Positions 1 through 5,678 of a DNA stretch of 5,678 nt are shown here, in pieces. Below the pieces are notes generated by a model. It made no database searches. It was not told the origin of the DNA and saw only the letters and a list, made by a program, of their open reading frames with translations. Positions within the stretch are counted from its first letter, which is position 1, and each line of letters begins with the position of its first letter. The translations under genes were made by a program, and so were the position numbers. The DNA is from Deltaproteobacteria bacterium (GTDB lineage: Bacteria > Myxococcota > UBA796 > SXON01): contig CANKNP010000327.1 of the NCBI GenBank assembly GCA_947483545.1, forward strand, positions 1-5,678. The letters run 5' to 3'.

Positions 1-492
1 CCGCTGCTGGCCGAGCAGAATCGCTTGGACCCCATCCCCCAGAACCCCCACGCGCACGGTCTCGCCCGCGTCCGCGCAGGAGAGCGCCATGCCGACATTC
101 GCCGCGGCCTCGGGCACGAGCGTGGTCCACTCTTCCAGCAGCTCCGGCTGGACGCCAAGCCAGCCAAGGCCGCTCGCGATGGTGAGCCGGGCGAGCGCGC
201 CGGAGGCCGCGATCTTGCCCGCGCCGGGGTGCAGCGCGTCGGCGCCGGCGTCCAAGGCGGCCGAGACCAGCCGCTGCGGGTCGGCCCACGGGTCGTCGTC
301 GGCGTCGCGTGCGATGAGCGGCGCCTCCCAATCCGCGCGCTCGACCCAGGGGGCCTCCGCAGAGACCTCGTCGAAGGCGGCGACGACCTCCAGGCCCATC
401 GCTTGCACGGACCGCACGATGATGGCGGCGTCGCCCCCGGAGCAAGCGGCCAGCACCCGTTGCAGATTTCGACGCGGCGCTGGCTCGGCCAT
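1..492 (-). CDS. Biotin-carboxylase-like protein, N-terminal part (runs off the window)
   Basis: Reading the minus strand from the ATG at 492-490 gives 164 residues without a stop up to base 1; the C-terminus lies outside the window. Residues 10-115 follow the biotin carboxylase N-terminal (pre-ATP-grasp) domain: a first strand 'RVLAACSGGDAAIIVRSVQ' in place of the usual 'ILIANRGEIAVRIIRA', then 'GLEVVAAF' (about 36-43), 'DAGADALHPG' (81-90) matching the family's 'TGADAIHPGYGF', and 'GLGWLGVQPELL' matching 'GIxFIGPSPEAI'. Residues 146-164 (VRVGVLGDG...LLGQQR) match the much later family segment 'VEIQVLADGxGNxxYLxERD'. About 75 residues that normally lie between, with the glycine-rich loop and ATP-binding lysines, are absent. 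The usual 'GDK' lysine is also not conserved. In intact enzymes this fold carboxylates biotin with ATP and bicarbonate; I infer this copy is degenerate or repurposed. No clear Shine-Dalgarno is seen. Start choice rests on the domain beginning a few residues later. Confidence 0.7.
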   Translation of the reverse strand, partial: MAEPAPRRNLQRVLAACSGGDAAIIVRSVQAMGLEVVAAFDEVSAEAPWVERADWEAPLIARDADDDPWADPQRLVSAALDAGADALHPGAGKIAASGALARLTIASGLGWLGVQPELLEEWTTLVPEAAANVGMALSCADAGETVRVGVLGDGVQAILLGQQR

Positions 493-512
493 TTGGCAAC
501 GTAGCGCGTTTG

Positions 513-525
513 GTGGGATACCCAC
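513..525. promoter_or_regulatory. Inverted repeat in the 37-bp divergent gap
   Basis: GTGGG-ATA-CCCAC is a perfect 5-bp inverted repeat with a 3-base centre. It lies between the divergent starts at 492 (minus) and 530 (plus), ending four bases before the GTG start of the DUF2520 gene. It could be an operator for the divergent pair or a small hairpin that covers the weak GGTGGG ribosome-binding sequence at 512-517. No convincing -35/-10 pair was found in either direction within the gap. A 5-bp repeat can also arise by chance in such GC-rich sequence. Confidence 0.25.
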
Positions 526-529
526 GGCC

Positions 530-1216
530 GTGCGCATCGCTCTCCTCGGTCCTGGAAGGCTTGGTCGCAGCCTCAACGTGCTGCTCGGCCAGACCCCCGC
601 CACGGTCGCGCTCTGGCGGAGGGGCGAGCCGATCCCCGACGCCGATGTTTACTGGCTCACCGTCACCGACGCCGCGATCCCCGTACTCGCTGCACAGTTG
701 CCCCCCGACCGCGTGGTCTTGCACGCCGCAGGCGTGTTGCCCGCCGCTGTGCTCCACCACCCCTTGGGCGGCGTCCTGCACCCGCTCATGTCATTCCCCG
801 GCCCCGAGGTCGCCATCCCCTCGCTCAACGGGGTGCCGGCCCGCGTGGACGGCCCCCCCGCCGCCCGGGCGGCAGCCCGTCAGATCGCGGCCTGGCTCGG
901 CCTCTCCCCCGTCGAGGACGTCGATCCCATCGCCTGGCACGCCGCCGCCTGCATGGTCTCCGGGCACCTCGCGGCGCTCTACCTCGACGCCGTCGCAGTG
1001 TTGGAGCGCGCCGGCCGCCCCGATGCTGCCGCGCTCCTGCTCCCCCTGGCCCGGGAGAGCCTGAATCGCGCTGCCACCGCCGGGCAGGCGGCCATCACCG
1101 GCCCCGCAGCCCGTGGAGATGACGCAACCGTCGAGGCCCACCGCACCCGACTTGGGCCGGAGCGAGAGGCCTATGATGCGCTGGACAGGCGGATTCGGGA
1201 GCGGTTGGGGAGGTGA
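530..1216 (+). CDS. Rossmann-like / DUF2520 NAD(P)-binding protein
   Basis: The 228-residue product starts with GTG at 530, chosen because the dinucleotide-binding strand begins at once (VRIALLGPGRLG, G7-x-G9-xx-G12). An upstream extension of the frame would be antisense to the biotin-carboxylase-like gene. Residues 1-90 form the Rossmann-like part, with 'ADVYWLTVTDAAIPVLAAQL' (38-57), 'VVLHAAGVL' (62-70) and 'LHPLMSFP' (83-90), the last matching the family's 'LHPLQTF'. Residues 130-225 form the helical DUF2520 part: 'WHAAACMVSGHLAALYLDA' (136-154) and 'ITGPAARGDDATVEAHR' (189-205), both close to family consensus. Relatives resemble ketopantoate reductase and are often annotated as predicted oxidoreductase/dehydrogenase; the substrate is not settled. 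The protein is short for the family (usually about 260-300), mainly from compact loops between the first strand and residue 60. scpAB follows on the same strand after 197 bp. Confidence 0.85.
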   Translation: MRIALLGPGRLGRSLNVLLGQTPATVALWRRGEPIPDADVYWLTVTDAAIPVLAAQLPPDRVVLHAAGVLPAAVLHHPLGGVLHPLMSFPGPEVAIPSLNGVPARVDGPPAARAAARQIAAWLGLSPVEDVDPIAWHAAACMVSGHLAALYLDAVAVLERAGRPDAAALLLPLARESLNRAATAGQAAITGPAARGDDATVEAHRTRLGPEREAYDALDRRIRERLGR

Positions 1217-1218
1217 GG

Positions 1219-1246
1219 AGTAGGCAATAGGCTGGAGGCTGTAGGC
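1219..1246 (+). repeat. Four tandem copies of a 7-bp repeat (consensus near WRTAGGC)
   Basis: Starting three bases after the stop codon of the DUF2520 gene, four consecutive heptamers read AGTAGGC, AATAGGC, TGGAGGC and TGTAGGC. All end in AGGC and differ only in the first three bases. The register is exact, with no spacer bases. The repeat is non-coding in any supported gene. Its last copy feeds directly into the first stem of the neighbouring hairpin segment. Confidence 0.7.
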
Positions 1247-1280
1247 GATGGGGCGGCGTGGGACCATCGCTTCGCCGCCC
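1245..1280 (+). other. Overlapping alternative stem-loops after the DUF2520 gene
   Basis: Two inverted repeats share one base and so cannot both form fully. GCGATGG (1245-1251) pairs with CCATCGC (1264-1270) around a 12-base loop. GGGCGGCG (1251-1258) pairs with CGCCGCCC (1273-1280) around a 14-base loop. Neither is followed by a T-run, so a classical intrinsic terminator is not supported. The structure could still end or attenuate the DUF2520 transcript, or be part of a dispersed repeat together with the adjacent heptamers. Confidence 0.4.
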
Positions 1281-1413
1281 GACCGGGCCGTGGGGGCGCC
1301 GCTGGAGATCTGAAAATACCCAACTTCGCCCTTGTCCCCCGCGCAAACATAGATACGCTCTCCTCCCCTCCCCCCGCCCTTCCCCGGGCGCACACCGATC
1401 CCCTCGGTCTCCC
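1281..1413 (+). promoter_or_regulatory. Probable scpA upstream region (no clear promoter boxes)
   Basis: This is the remainder of the 197-bp gap before scpA. It contains the only A/T-richer pockets nearby (TGAAAATACC at 1311-1320 and AAACATAGATAC at 1345-1356), followed by a pyrimidine-rich stretch up to about 1385. I could not fit a -35/-10 pair at standard spacing; TTGTCC at 1332 lies only 12 bases before TAGATA at 1350. There is also no Shine-Dalgarno directly before the scpA ATG. A promoter here is inferred from position and composition only. Confidence 0.25.
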
Positions 1414-2214
1414 ATGCCAGCGCTCGCCCTCGCGGAGCGGTCTCCCGTCGCCGTCCACATCGGCGTCTACGATGGCCCGCTCGATCTCCTCCTCTTCCTG
1501 GTCCGCCGGGAGGGCGTTGACCCGCGTGCGATCCCCGTGGCGCGCATCTGCGACGCGTACTTGGAGATCCTCCGCGCCTCCGATGTCGTCGATGTAGACG
1601 AGGCGGGCGACTACCTGCTGTTGGCCGCCACCCTGTGTTTTCTCAAGGCCCGGGAGCTTCTCCCCCGGGCGCCGGGCCACGCCGCCGACGAAGAGGACGA
1701 GGAGGACCCGAAGGAGCGCCTTCAACGCCGCTTGTTGGAGTATGAGCGTTACCGCATCGCCGCCGAGGATCTCGCCCAGGTCGAGCGGCTCGACCGCGAC
1801 GTGTTCACCCGGCCGAGCACGCCGATCACCCCCGAGGAGCAGCCCTTGGACGCCGGCATCAGCTCGTTGGGCCTGCTGCGTCTGTACTACGAAGCTGTCG
1901 CTCGTCGGGCCGCCCCACCCCCAGTGCATGCGGTAGAGCGAGAGGTCATGCGCCTGGCCGACGTCGTCGCGGATGTGCTGGAGCACCTGGACGATGGCGC
2001 CGAGCACACCGTGGGCGAGCTGCTCGCCCTCGCCGGCTCGAGGCCGCGCAAAGTGTTCACCTTCCTCGCGTGCTTGGAGATGGCGCGCCGTGGCCTCGTC
2101 GATGTGCGTCAGCTCGTCCACCTCGGCGCCATCCGCATCTTCGCGCTCGTGCGCCCGGCGGATGTCGATCTCGCCGCGATCGACGACAGCGCGCTGTTGC
2201 CCGGGGAGACCTAG
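1414..2214 (+). CDS. scpA: Segregation and condensation protein A (kleisin of the SMC complex)
   Basis: The 266-residue product has the length expected for ScpA. The N-terminal signature 'VYDGPLDLLLFLV' (18-30) and 'LLLAATLCFLKARELLP' (68-84) match the family's 'FEGPLDLLLxLI' and 'LVMAATLLxIKSRxLLP'; this is the helical domain that binds the SMC neck. An acidic linker (about 91-99) leads to 'RLLEYERYR' (106-114). Residues 175-245 form the C-terminal winged-helix domain that binds the SMC head, with 'VFTFLACLEMARRGLVDV' (214-231). ScpA bridges two SMC heads and, with ScpB, forms the condensin that organises and separates chromosomes in the cytoplasm. The ATG at 1414 was chosen because the conserved start lies about 13 residues in and upstream sequence is low-complexity. 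There is no visible Shine-Dalgarno. The stop codon directly abuts the scpB start, so the two are surely co-transcribed. Confidence 0.95.
   Translation: MPALALAERSPVAVHIGVYDGPLDLLLFLVRREGVDPRAIPVARICDAYLEILRASDVVDVDEAGDYLLLAATLCFLKARELLPRAPGHAADEEDEEDPKERLQRRLLEYERYRIAAEDLAQVERLDRDVFTRPSTPITPEEQPLDAGISSLGLLRLYYEAVARRAAPPPVHAVEREVMRLADVVADVLEHLDDGAEHTVGELLALAGSRPRKVFTFLACLEMARRGLVDVRQLVHLGAIRIFALVRPADVDLAAIDDSALLPGET
2203..2208 (+). promoter_or_regulatory. Shine-Dalgarno of scpB inside the scpA end
   Basis: GGGGAG lies in the last codons of scpA, six bases before the scpB ATG at 2215. It supports that start over later in-frame ATGs and fits coupled translation of the two subunits. Confidence 0.6.
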
Positions 2215-2931
2215 ATGACCTCCGAGCCTCCCGACGACGACGAGGTGGATCCACCCAACGTCGTGCCCTTCCGCCCCGCCTCCGACGGAGACGGCCAGCG
2301 CCCCTGCCCGACCGAGTGGCTCGTCGCGGGCGTCGAAGCCTGCTTGTTCGCCACGCCAGGGGTCGTGAGCATGGATCAGCTCACCGCCGCCCTCCGGTCG
2401 CCCGAGGCCCACGTCGCCGGCGCGTTGGCGGCGTTGGGCGAGCGCCTCGCGCAAGGCGGCTCGGGGCTGCGACTCGCCCAGATCGGCACCGGGTGGCAGC
2501 TCCGCACAGAGGCGCGCCTGGCGCCGTGGGTCGCCGCCATCCGTGGGGGGAAACCTTTTCGGCTCACACGGGCGGCCAATGAGACGCTTGCGATTGTCGC
2601 TTTTCGCCAGCCGGTCACCAAGGGTGTGCTCGACGACATCCGCGGGGTCGATTGCGGCGGCGTGGTGCGCATGCTCGTCGATCGGGGATTGATCCGATCA
2701 GATGGGCGCGCGGATGAGCCCGGCCGACCGTTGGTTTGGGTGACAACCCCGGCATTTCTCGAATTATTCGGCCTCCGGAGCCTCGCGGACCTCCCAACCC
2801 TGCGCGACCTCCGCTCGCTCGGAGACGAAGAGGAAGCAGCGTTCGGCACCGTCCCGGAGCCATCCTCAGACCAGGTCGAGCGCATGGCCCGCCTGCTGCA
2901 TCCCCGACCCCACCCCGTCGAGGACGCCTGA
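2215..2931 (+). CDS. scpB: Segregation and condensation protein B (SMC complex winged-helix subunit)
   Basis: The 238-residue product begins at the ATG immediately after the scpA stop. Residues 1-33 are a polar, acidic tail outside the conserved domain. Residues 34-110 form the first winged helix ('VEACLFATPGVVSMDQLTAAL' region at 40-60; 'GTGWQLRTEARLAPWV' at 91-106). Residues 115-190 form the second, with the family hallmark 'ETLAIVAFRQPVTK' (123-136), 'IRGVDCGGVVRMLVDRGLI' (142-160) and 'EPGRPLVWVTTPAFLELFGL' (168-187). ScpB dimers bind the linker of ScpA and complete the SMC-ScpAB condensin. Residues after about 195 are a variable acidic tail. The usual 'VDSGG' reads VDCGG here, a mild change. 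No terminator hairpin follows; the next plus-strand gene begins 65 bp later. Confidence 0.95.
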   Translation: MTSEPPDDDEVDPPNVVPFRPASDGDGQRPCPTEWLVAGVEACLFATPGVVSMDQLTAALRSPEAHVAGALAALGERLAQGGSGLRLAQIGTGWQLRTEARLAPWVAAIRGGKPFRLTRAANETLAIVAFRQPVTKGVLDDIRGVDCGGVVRMLVDRGLIRSDGRADEPGRPLVWVTTPAFLELFGLRSLADLPTLRDLRSLGDEEEAAFGTVPEPSSDQVERMARLLHPRPHPVEDA

Positions 2932-2954
2932 GCGCGCGCCCATCGCCATCCCCG

Positions 2955-2963
2955 TGGTAGACT
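2955..2963 (+). promoter_or_regulatory. Possible extended -10 promoter before the glycosidase-like gene
   Basis: TGGTAGACT matches an extended -10 (TGn followed by TAGACT at 2958-2963) and lies in the 65-bp gap after scpB. The expected -35 position (about 2935-2940) falls in a GC alternation with no resemblance to TTGACA. Transcription from here would start near 2970, giving a leader of roughly 27 bases to the ATG at 2997. Confidence 0.35.
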
Positions 2964-2996
2964 GAAGACCCCACTCGTTGAGCTGCAACAGAACGA

Positions 2997-3872
2997 ATGA
3001 AGCCGATCCCGCTGATCCTGCCGACCATGTCGTCCTTTCCGGGGCCGGTGGCGGAGCGAGAGGCCGAAGCTTCCGTCCAACTCACCAACTCCCGGGTCGC
3101 CGCCGGGCGTTGGGACGACCGAAACGAAGCCCGGCCTGGCGTGGGCCGCACCCCCAAGCCCGACGAGCACCGACTCCGCACGCTCGGCTACACGGTCTAC
3201 CCGATCTCCCGGTTGAAGGTATTGAATGGCCTCGCCGAGCGCGATCCCGACGCGCCGCTCGGCGACCAGCCGATCGGCGACGGTGGGTTCGATGTCGTCA
3301 GCAGCGGCACGTTCATCTACGATGTTCTCTCCCGCGGTACCCGCGTGCCGGCCGGTCCGGTCATGCGCGGCGGCACAATGGACGGGCGCGGCGTGGAGAA
3401 AGGGCAGCGCAGGGGGGCCGTCGCTGCGCTGGAAGACGGCACGCTCCGCATCGCGCGAACCGGCGGCGCCAGCGGATACTCCACAGCGCAGACCCTTCAG
3501 GCGGCCTTCGGATCGGGGGAAAAGCGCCTGGTGGAGCTCTGCGGGGGGGGCGCCCTGCTGATCGAGCGGGGCAGTCGGGTCCAAGAGGCGGACCTCATCG
3601 ACGTCCAGCGGTTTGACAGCGGCCAAGGGGGCTTTCAATCCCCCCAGTTGCGGGATGGACTCCACATCGGGATCGGGATCTGTCAGGGCGGCGCGTGGCT
3701 CATCGTCGCCCACTCCCATGGCGCCCAGACCGTTCAGGAGGAGCTGCACGTCGCAGGCTTTGGCAGCCTGGTCCTGTTCGACGGAGGATCGGGTGGCTTC
3801 TTGCGCGACCTGCAGGGCACCCCCTACCGCGGTCGAGACGTCCAGGGCTTCGGGATCACCCTCCGCGGTTGA
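2997..3872 (+). CDS. Phosphodiester-glycosidase-like (NAGPA/DUF2233 fold) protein, tentative
   Basis: The 291-residue product keeps strongly G/C-ending codons throughout, so I take it as a real gene. Residues 1-60 are polar and unrecognised, with no convincing signal peptide or membrane segment. Residues 97-160 ('FDVVSSGTFIYD', 'GPVMRGGTMDG', 'RRGAVAALEDGTLRI') resemble the NAGPA pattern of a small-residue/GTFF-like strand, a glycine turn and 'xxxLAVxxDGxxxI'. Residues 180-265 ('ELCGGGALLIERGSRV', 'RDGLHIGIGICQGGAWLIVA', 'LVLFDGGSGGFLRD') follow the family's 'GGGPLLVxDGxV', 'RTAxGxxxDGxxxxxxV' and 'LNLDGGGSTTL'. In known members this fold cleaves phosphodiester-linked sugars; activity here is unproven because the canonical NGGFF and R-T-A elements are altered. 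Start is uncertain: ATG 3027 is an in-frame alternative and neither has a strong ribosome-binding site. It follows scpB by 65 bp and ends 5 bp from the convergent vWA gene. Confidence 0.6.
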   Translation: MKPIPLILPTMSSFPGPVAEREAEASVQLTNSRVAAGRWDDRNEARPGVGRTPKPDEHRLRTLGYTVYPISRLKVLNGLAERDPDAPLGDQPIGDGGFDVVSSGTFIYDVLSRGTRVPAGPVMRGGTMDGRGVEKGQRRGAVAALEDGTLRIARTGGASGYSTAQTLQAAFGSGEKRLVELCGGGALLIERGSRVQEADLIDVQRFDSGQGGFQSPQLRDGLHIGIGICQGGAWLIVAHSHGAQTVQEELHVAGFGSLVLFDGGSGGFLRDLQGTPYRGRDVQGFGITLRG

Positions 3873-3877
3873 TCCCT

Positions 3878-4909
3878 CTACTCTTCGCCGGCCGTATCGG
3901 TCTGCTCCTCCGCCTCATCGCCCGAGGTGGACAGCACGTCGTACGTGATCTTCACCACGGAGAGCGGGTCGGGGAACACGTCGAGGAACGTGATGCTGTT
4001 GCGGGGCTGGCTGTAGGTCCAGTCGCTGCCGGCAAAGTAGTCCACGGTGTTGCCGTCGGTGTCCACCACCGCGACCTCGATGGACTCCTCGACCGGGACC
4101 AGCGAGAGGAAAAACTCGCTCGAAAGGCCCGCAGCCTGCAACCCAAGCTGGTCGAGGAGCGTGGCGTAGTCAGAGGAGCAGATGTCCCACTCGATGCCCC
4201 CGACCGCCGCGGTGACCTCCAGGTAGCCGGTGCCGCGCTCGGCGTTCACACACCCGTTCCCGAGGCCCACCACCGACGAGAAGTAGGTCGCGCCAGTGGG
4301 CTTGAGCCCGAGCATCCAGTTGGAGAACTCGTTCACCGTCACATCACGGCTGTAGTCGCGCTCATCGGAGATCACGATGATCGAGAGATCGGCCGCGTCG
4401 CGCATGAAGCCCGCGCTCGAGGAGCTGCCGTTGGTGACCAGGGCCGCGTAGGCGGCGTCCTTGCCGCGCTCGTCCGAGCTGCCGTTCGTGCCGAGGTTCG
4501 CGCGCGCTTGGAAGCTCGCGGTCGCCTCCTCCTCCGTGTAGGTGTTGTCGATGAACGCCGTGCCGCCGTCCTCGACAAGCACGCCCTTCGTGTTGGTGCG
4601 GTCGCAGTCCGTCGAGACCACGCCCACGTGGTAGTCGAGCCCGGACCCGGCAAAGTACTGCATGAAAAGGGAGAAGTTCTCGCGAAGCGAGCGCTGCTCC
4701 TCGGACATCGATCCCGAGTTGTCCACGACGAACAGCACATCCACGGAGGGCACGGTCACCTGCGTGATCGCGTCCTCTTGCTTCGGGACCGTGAGATCGG
4801 GCGGGTTGTACGCGCCGGTCGCCTCGGACTGGCCCTTCAGCCCGTTGTCGATGGTGCAGCCGGCGCCGAAGCCGGCCAGGATCAGGGAGGGGAAGAGAAA
4901 CACGCGCAT
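3878..4909 (-). CDS. vWA-domain lipoprotein
   Basis: The 343-residue product starts at ATG 4909-4907, with GAGG (complement of 4915-4918) five bases upstream. Residues 1-18 form a lipoprotein signal peptide (MRVFLFPSLILAGFGAGC) with the modified cysteine at C18; glycine at -3 is slightly off the lipobox. A polar linker (19-55) leads to the von Willebrand A domain. 'VDVLFVVDNSGSMSEEQ' (56-72) gives the metal-binding D63-x-S65-x-S67, and 'LSIIVISDERDYS' (175-187) supplies the later acidic MIDAS position near D182. C102 ('STDCD') and later cysteines in 'GNGC' and 'WDICSSD' match conserved positions in this myxobacterial-type family. A beta-rich tail after about residue 255 ('SIEVAVVDTDG', 'WTYSQPRNSITFL') resembles the domain that commonly ends these proteins. 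The last 15 residues are acidic. The role is likely protein binding at the cell surface or periplasm; partner unknown. Probably co-transcribed with the lipoprotein gene 47 bp upstream. Confidence 0.88.
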   Translation of the reverse strand: MRVFLFPSLILAGFGAGCTIDNGLKGQSEATGAYNPPDLTVPKQEDAITQVTVPSVDVLFVVDNSGSMSEEQRSLRENFSLFMQYFAGSGLDYHVGVVSTDCDRTNTKGVLVEDGGTAFIDNTYTEEEATASFQARANLGTNGSSDERGKDAAYAALVTNGSSSSAGFMRDAADLSIIVISDERDYSRDVTVNEFSNWMLGLKPTGATYFSSVVGLGNGCVNAERGTGYLEVTAAVGGIEWDICSSDYATLLDQLGLQAAGLSSEFFLSLVPVEESIEVAVVDTDGNTVDYFAGSDWTYSQPRNSITFLDVFPDPLSVVKITYDVLSTSGDEAEEQTDTAGEE

Positions 4910-4921
4910 GACAGCCTCGTT

Positions 4922-4935
4922 GGCCCTTCGGGGCC
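4922..4935. other. 5-bp hairpin with TTCG/CGAA loop between the lipoprotein genes
   Basis: GGCCC-TTCG-GGGCC is a perfect stem with a four-base loop, in the 47-bp gap between the two minus-strand genes. In the transcribed (minus) orientation the loop reads CGAA. It sits just upstream of the vWA gene's ribosome-binding site and has no T-run, so it is more likely a message-processing or stabilising hairpin than a terminator. Confidence 0.4.
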
Positions 4936-4940
4936 CGCTG

Positions 4941-4949
4941 ATTGTAGCA
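4941..4949 (-). promoter_or_regulatory. Possible extended -10 promoter for the vWA lipoprotein
   Basis: The minus strand reads TGCTACAAT here, an extended -10 (TGn plus TACAAT, five of six to TATAAT). No TTGACA-like -35 lies 16-18 bases upstream. If used, transcription would start near 4934, within the hairpin, giving a leader of about 25 bases to the ATG at 4909. It would let the vWA gene be expressed apart from its upstream neighbours. Confidence 0.35.
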
Positions 4950-4956
4950 GACAGTC

Positions 4957-5502
4957 TTACTCTTCGACCCAGCCTTCTTTCTCGACGATCTCAACAACCT
5001 TGTCGTCGTCGATGTACGCGAGCCGCGTGAACGTGCCGATGGCCTTGTACAGGGTCTTGCTGTTCGGCTCGTACACCAGGATCCCGCCGTCCTTGTGCCG
5101 CTCAAATCGGTAGACGAGCAGCTCGGAGCGCTCCGCCTGGCGGCCCGGCGGCTTGCGCTTGTCGTACGGTGCCCCCCAGGCCATCAGCACCTGGTCCTTG
5201 GTCCAGCCCGTCTCCACCTTGCCGTCGAGGATGCGCTGCCGGATCACGTCGTTGTACTGGTAGAACTTGGCCCAAAGGCTCTGCTCCGGGACGCAGCACA
5301 CCTTGGCCTTGAGCCACTCGTCCTTCTCCGCGTCGGTCTTCAGCTTGAGCCACGCTTCGCGTTCCTCCTCGGACATGAACGGCCGCAGCGCGATGTAGTG
5401 GCCGTACTCGACCTCGGAGAGCTTCTTGATCTTGGCCGCCGTTCCGCAGCCGACGGTGCAGACCGAGGAGAAGAGCAGGGCGATGAGGGCAAGCCGGGAC
5501 AT
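4957..5502 (-). CDS. Small lipoprotein with GWxTD/BamE-like segment
   Basis: The 181-residue product starts at ATG 5502-5500, with GAGG (complement of 5508-5511) five bases upstream, the same spacing as its downstream neighbour. Residues 1-19 (MSRLALIALLFSSVCTVGC) are a lipoprotein signal peptide with the likely lipidated cysteine at C19. 'PFMSEEEREAWLKLKTDAEKDEWL' spans 41-64 and resembles the opening of GWxTD-domain proteins ('LTxEEREAFLALxTDEER'). 'GWTKDQVLMAWGAPYDKR' (99-116) followed by 'ELLVYRF' (127-133) resembles both GWxTD and the SmpA/OmlA (BamE) pattern 'GMTKxQVxxxxGxP...xWxY'. C69-C70 is an adjacent cysteine pair. The C-terminus is a predicted beta strand run ('GILVYEP', 'RLAYIDDDKVVEIVE'). 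The role is likely structural or adaptor work at the outer membrane; the exact family is uncertain. Confidence 0.8.
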   Translation of the reverse strand: MSRLALIALLFSSVCTVGCGTAAKIKKLSEVEYGHYIALRPFMSEEEREAWLKLKTDAEKDEWLKAKVCCVPEQSLWAKFYQYNDVIRQRILDGKVETGWTKDQVLMAWGAPYDKRKPPGRQAERSELLVYRFERHKDGGILVYEPNSKTLYKAIGTFTRLAYIDDDKVVEIVEKEGWVEE

Positions 5503-5543
5503 AGGGACCTCGGGTCAGGGCGCGCCGGGGCTAACCCGTTCGG

Positions 5544-5678
<135 letters not shown>

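Noticed and set aside
25..504. 159-codon plus-strand open frame at the left edge
   Set aside because: It is antisense to the biotin-carboxylase-like frame, which has recognisable family motifs; this frame has none.
89..529. N-terminal extension of the DUF2520 frame to an ATG at 89
   Set aside because: The extension is Ser/Ala-rich, antisense to the biotin-carboxylase-like gene, and sits before the dinucleotide-binding strand that normally starts the protein.
1171..2454. 427-codon minus-strand open frame opposite scpA and the start of scpB
   Set aside because: It lies fully antisense to well-supported scpA and crosses the intergenic repeat; no family motif is visible.
2376..3749. 457-codon open frame on the minus strand opposite scpB and the glycosidase-like gene
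   Set aside because: It is antisense to scpB, which is certain, and its translation is low-complexity without recognisable motifs. Long antisense frames are expected in very GC-rich DNA.
3866..3885. Shared terminator between the convergent stop codons
   Set aside because: The gap between the stops is 5 bp and I see no inverted repeat with a T-run there in either direction.
3695..5113. 472-codon plus-strand open frame across the vWA and lipoprotein genes
   Set aside because: The minus strand has clear signal peptides, a MIDAS motif and ribosome-binding sites. The plus frame is Arg/His/Val-rich and looks like a shadow.

Overview
The window is very GC-rich, with G or C at most third codon positions. 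It encodes a DUF2520 protein, the ScpA/ScpB condensin pair, and a cluster of lipoproteins that includes a von Willebrand A (vWA) lipoprotein with a 'VVDNSGSMSEEQ' MIDAS motif. That vWA family is abundant in Myxococcota and related former deltaproteobacteria, so I infer a chromosomal contig from such a bacterium. The assignment rests on family style only; there is no rRNA or other phylogenetic marker. The last 35 bases are a pure C run that looks like an assembly or sequencing artefact at a contig end.

Left part, 1-1216: a divergent pair separated by 37 bp. On the minus strand is the N-terminal 164 residues of a biotin-carboxylase-like protein running off the window. It appears to lack most of the ATP-binding B-domain and is probably not a normal carboxylase. 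On the plus strand is a compact DUF2520 NAD(P)-binding protein. Between its stop and scpA is a 197-bp non-coding stretch holding a four-copy 7-bp tandem repeat and overlapping stem-loops.

Centre, 1414-3872: scpA and scpB (stop and start codons abutting) encode the kleisin and the winged-helix partner of the bacterial SMC complex, used in chromosome compaction and segregation. They are followed by an unrecognised-in-detail gene whose C-terminal half resembles the phosphodiester glycosidase (NAGPA/DUF2233) fold.

Right part, 3878-5643: three minus-strand genes, probably co-transcribed. They are the C-terminus of an SH3-like-domain protein, a 181-residue lipoprotein with a GWxTD/BamE-like segment, and a 343-residue vWA lipoprotein. 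The lipid anchors and domain types point to cell-envelope work. This strand converges on the scpAB strand with only 5 bp between stop codons.

I see no CRISPR array, tRNA, rRNA, transposase, defence module or prophage gene. The most unusual items are the shrunken biotin-carboxylase-like protein, the post-DUF2520 repeat/hairpin segment, and the glycosidase-like gene. None amounts to a demonstrated new system.
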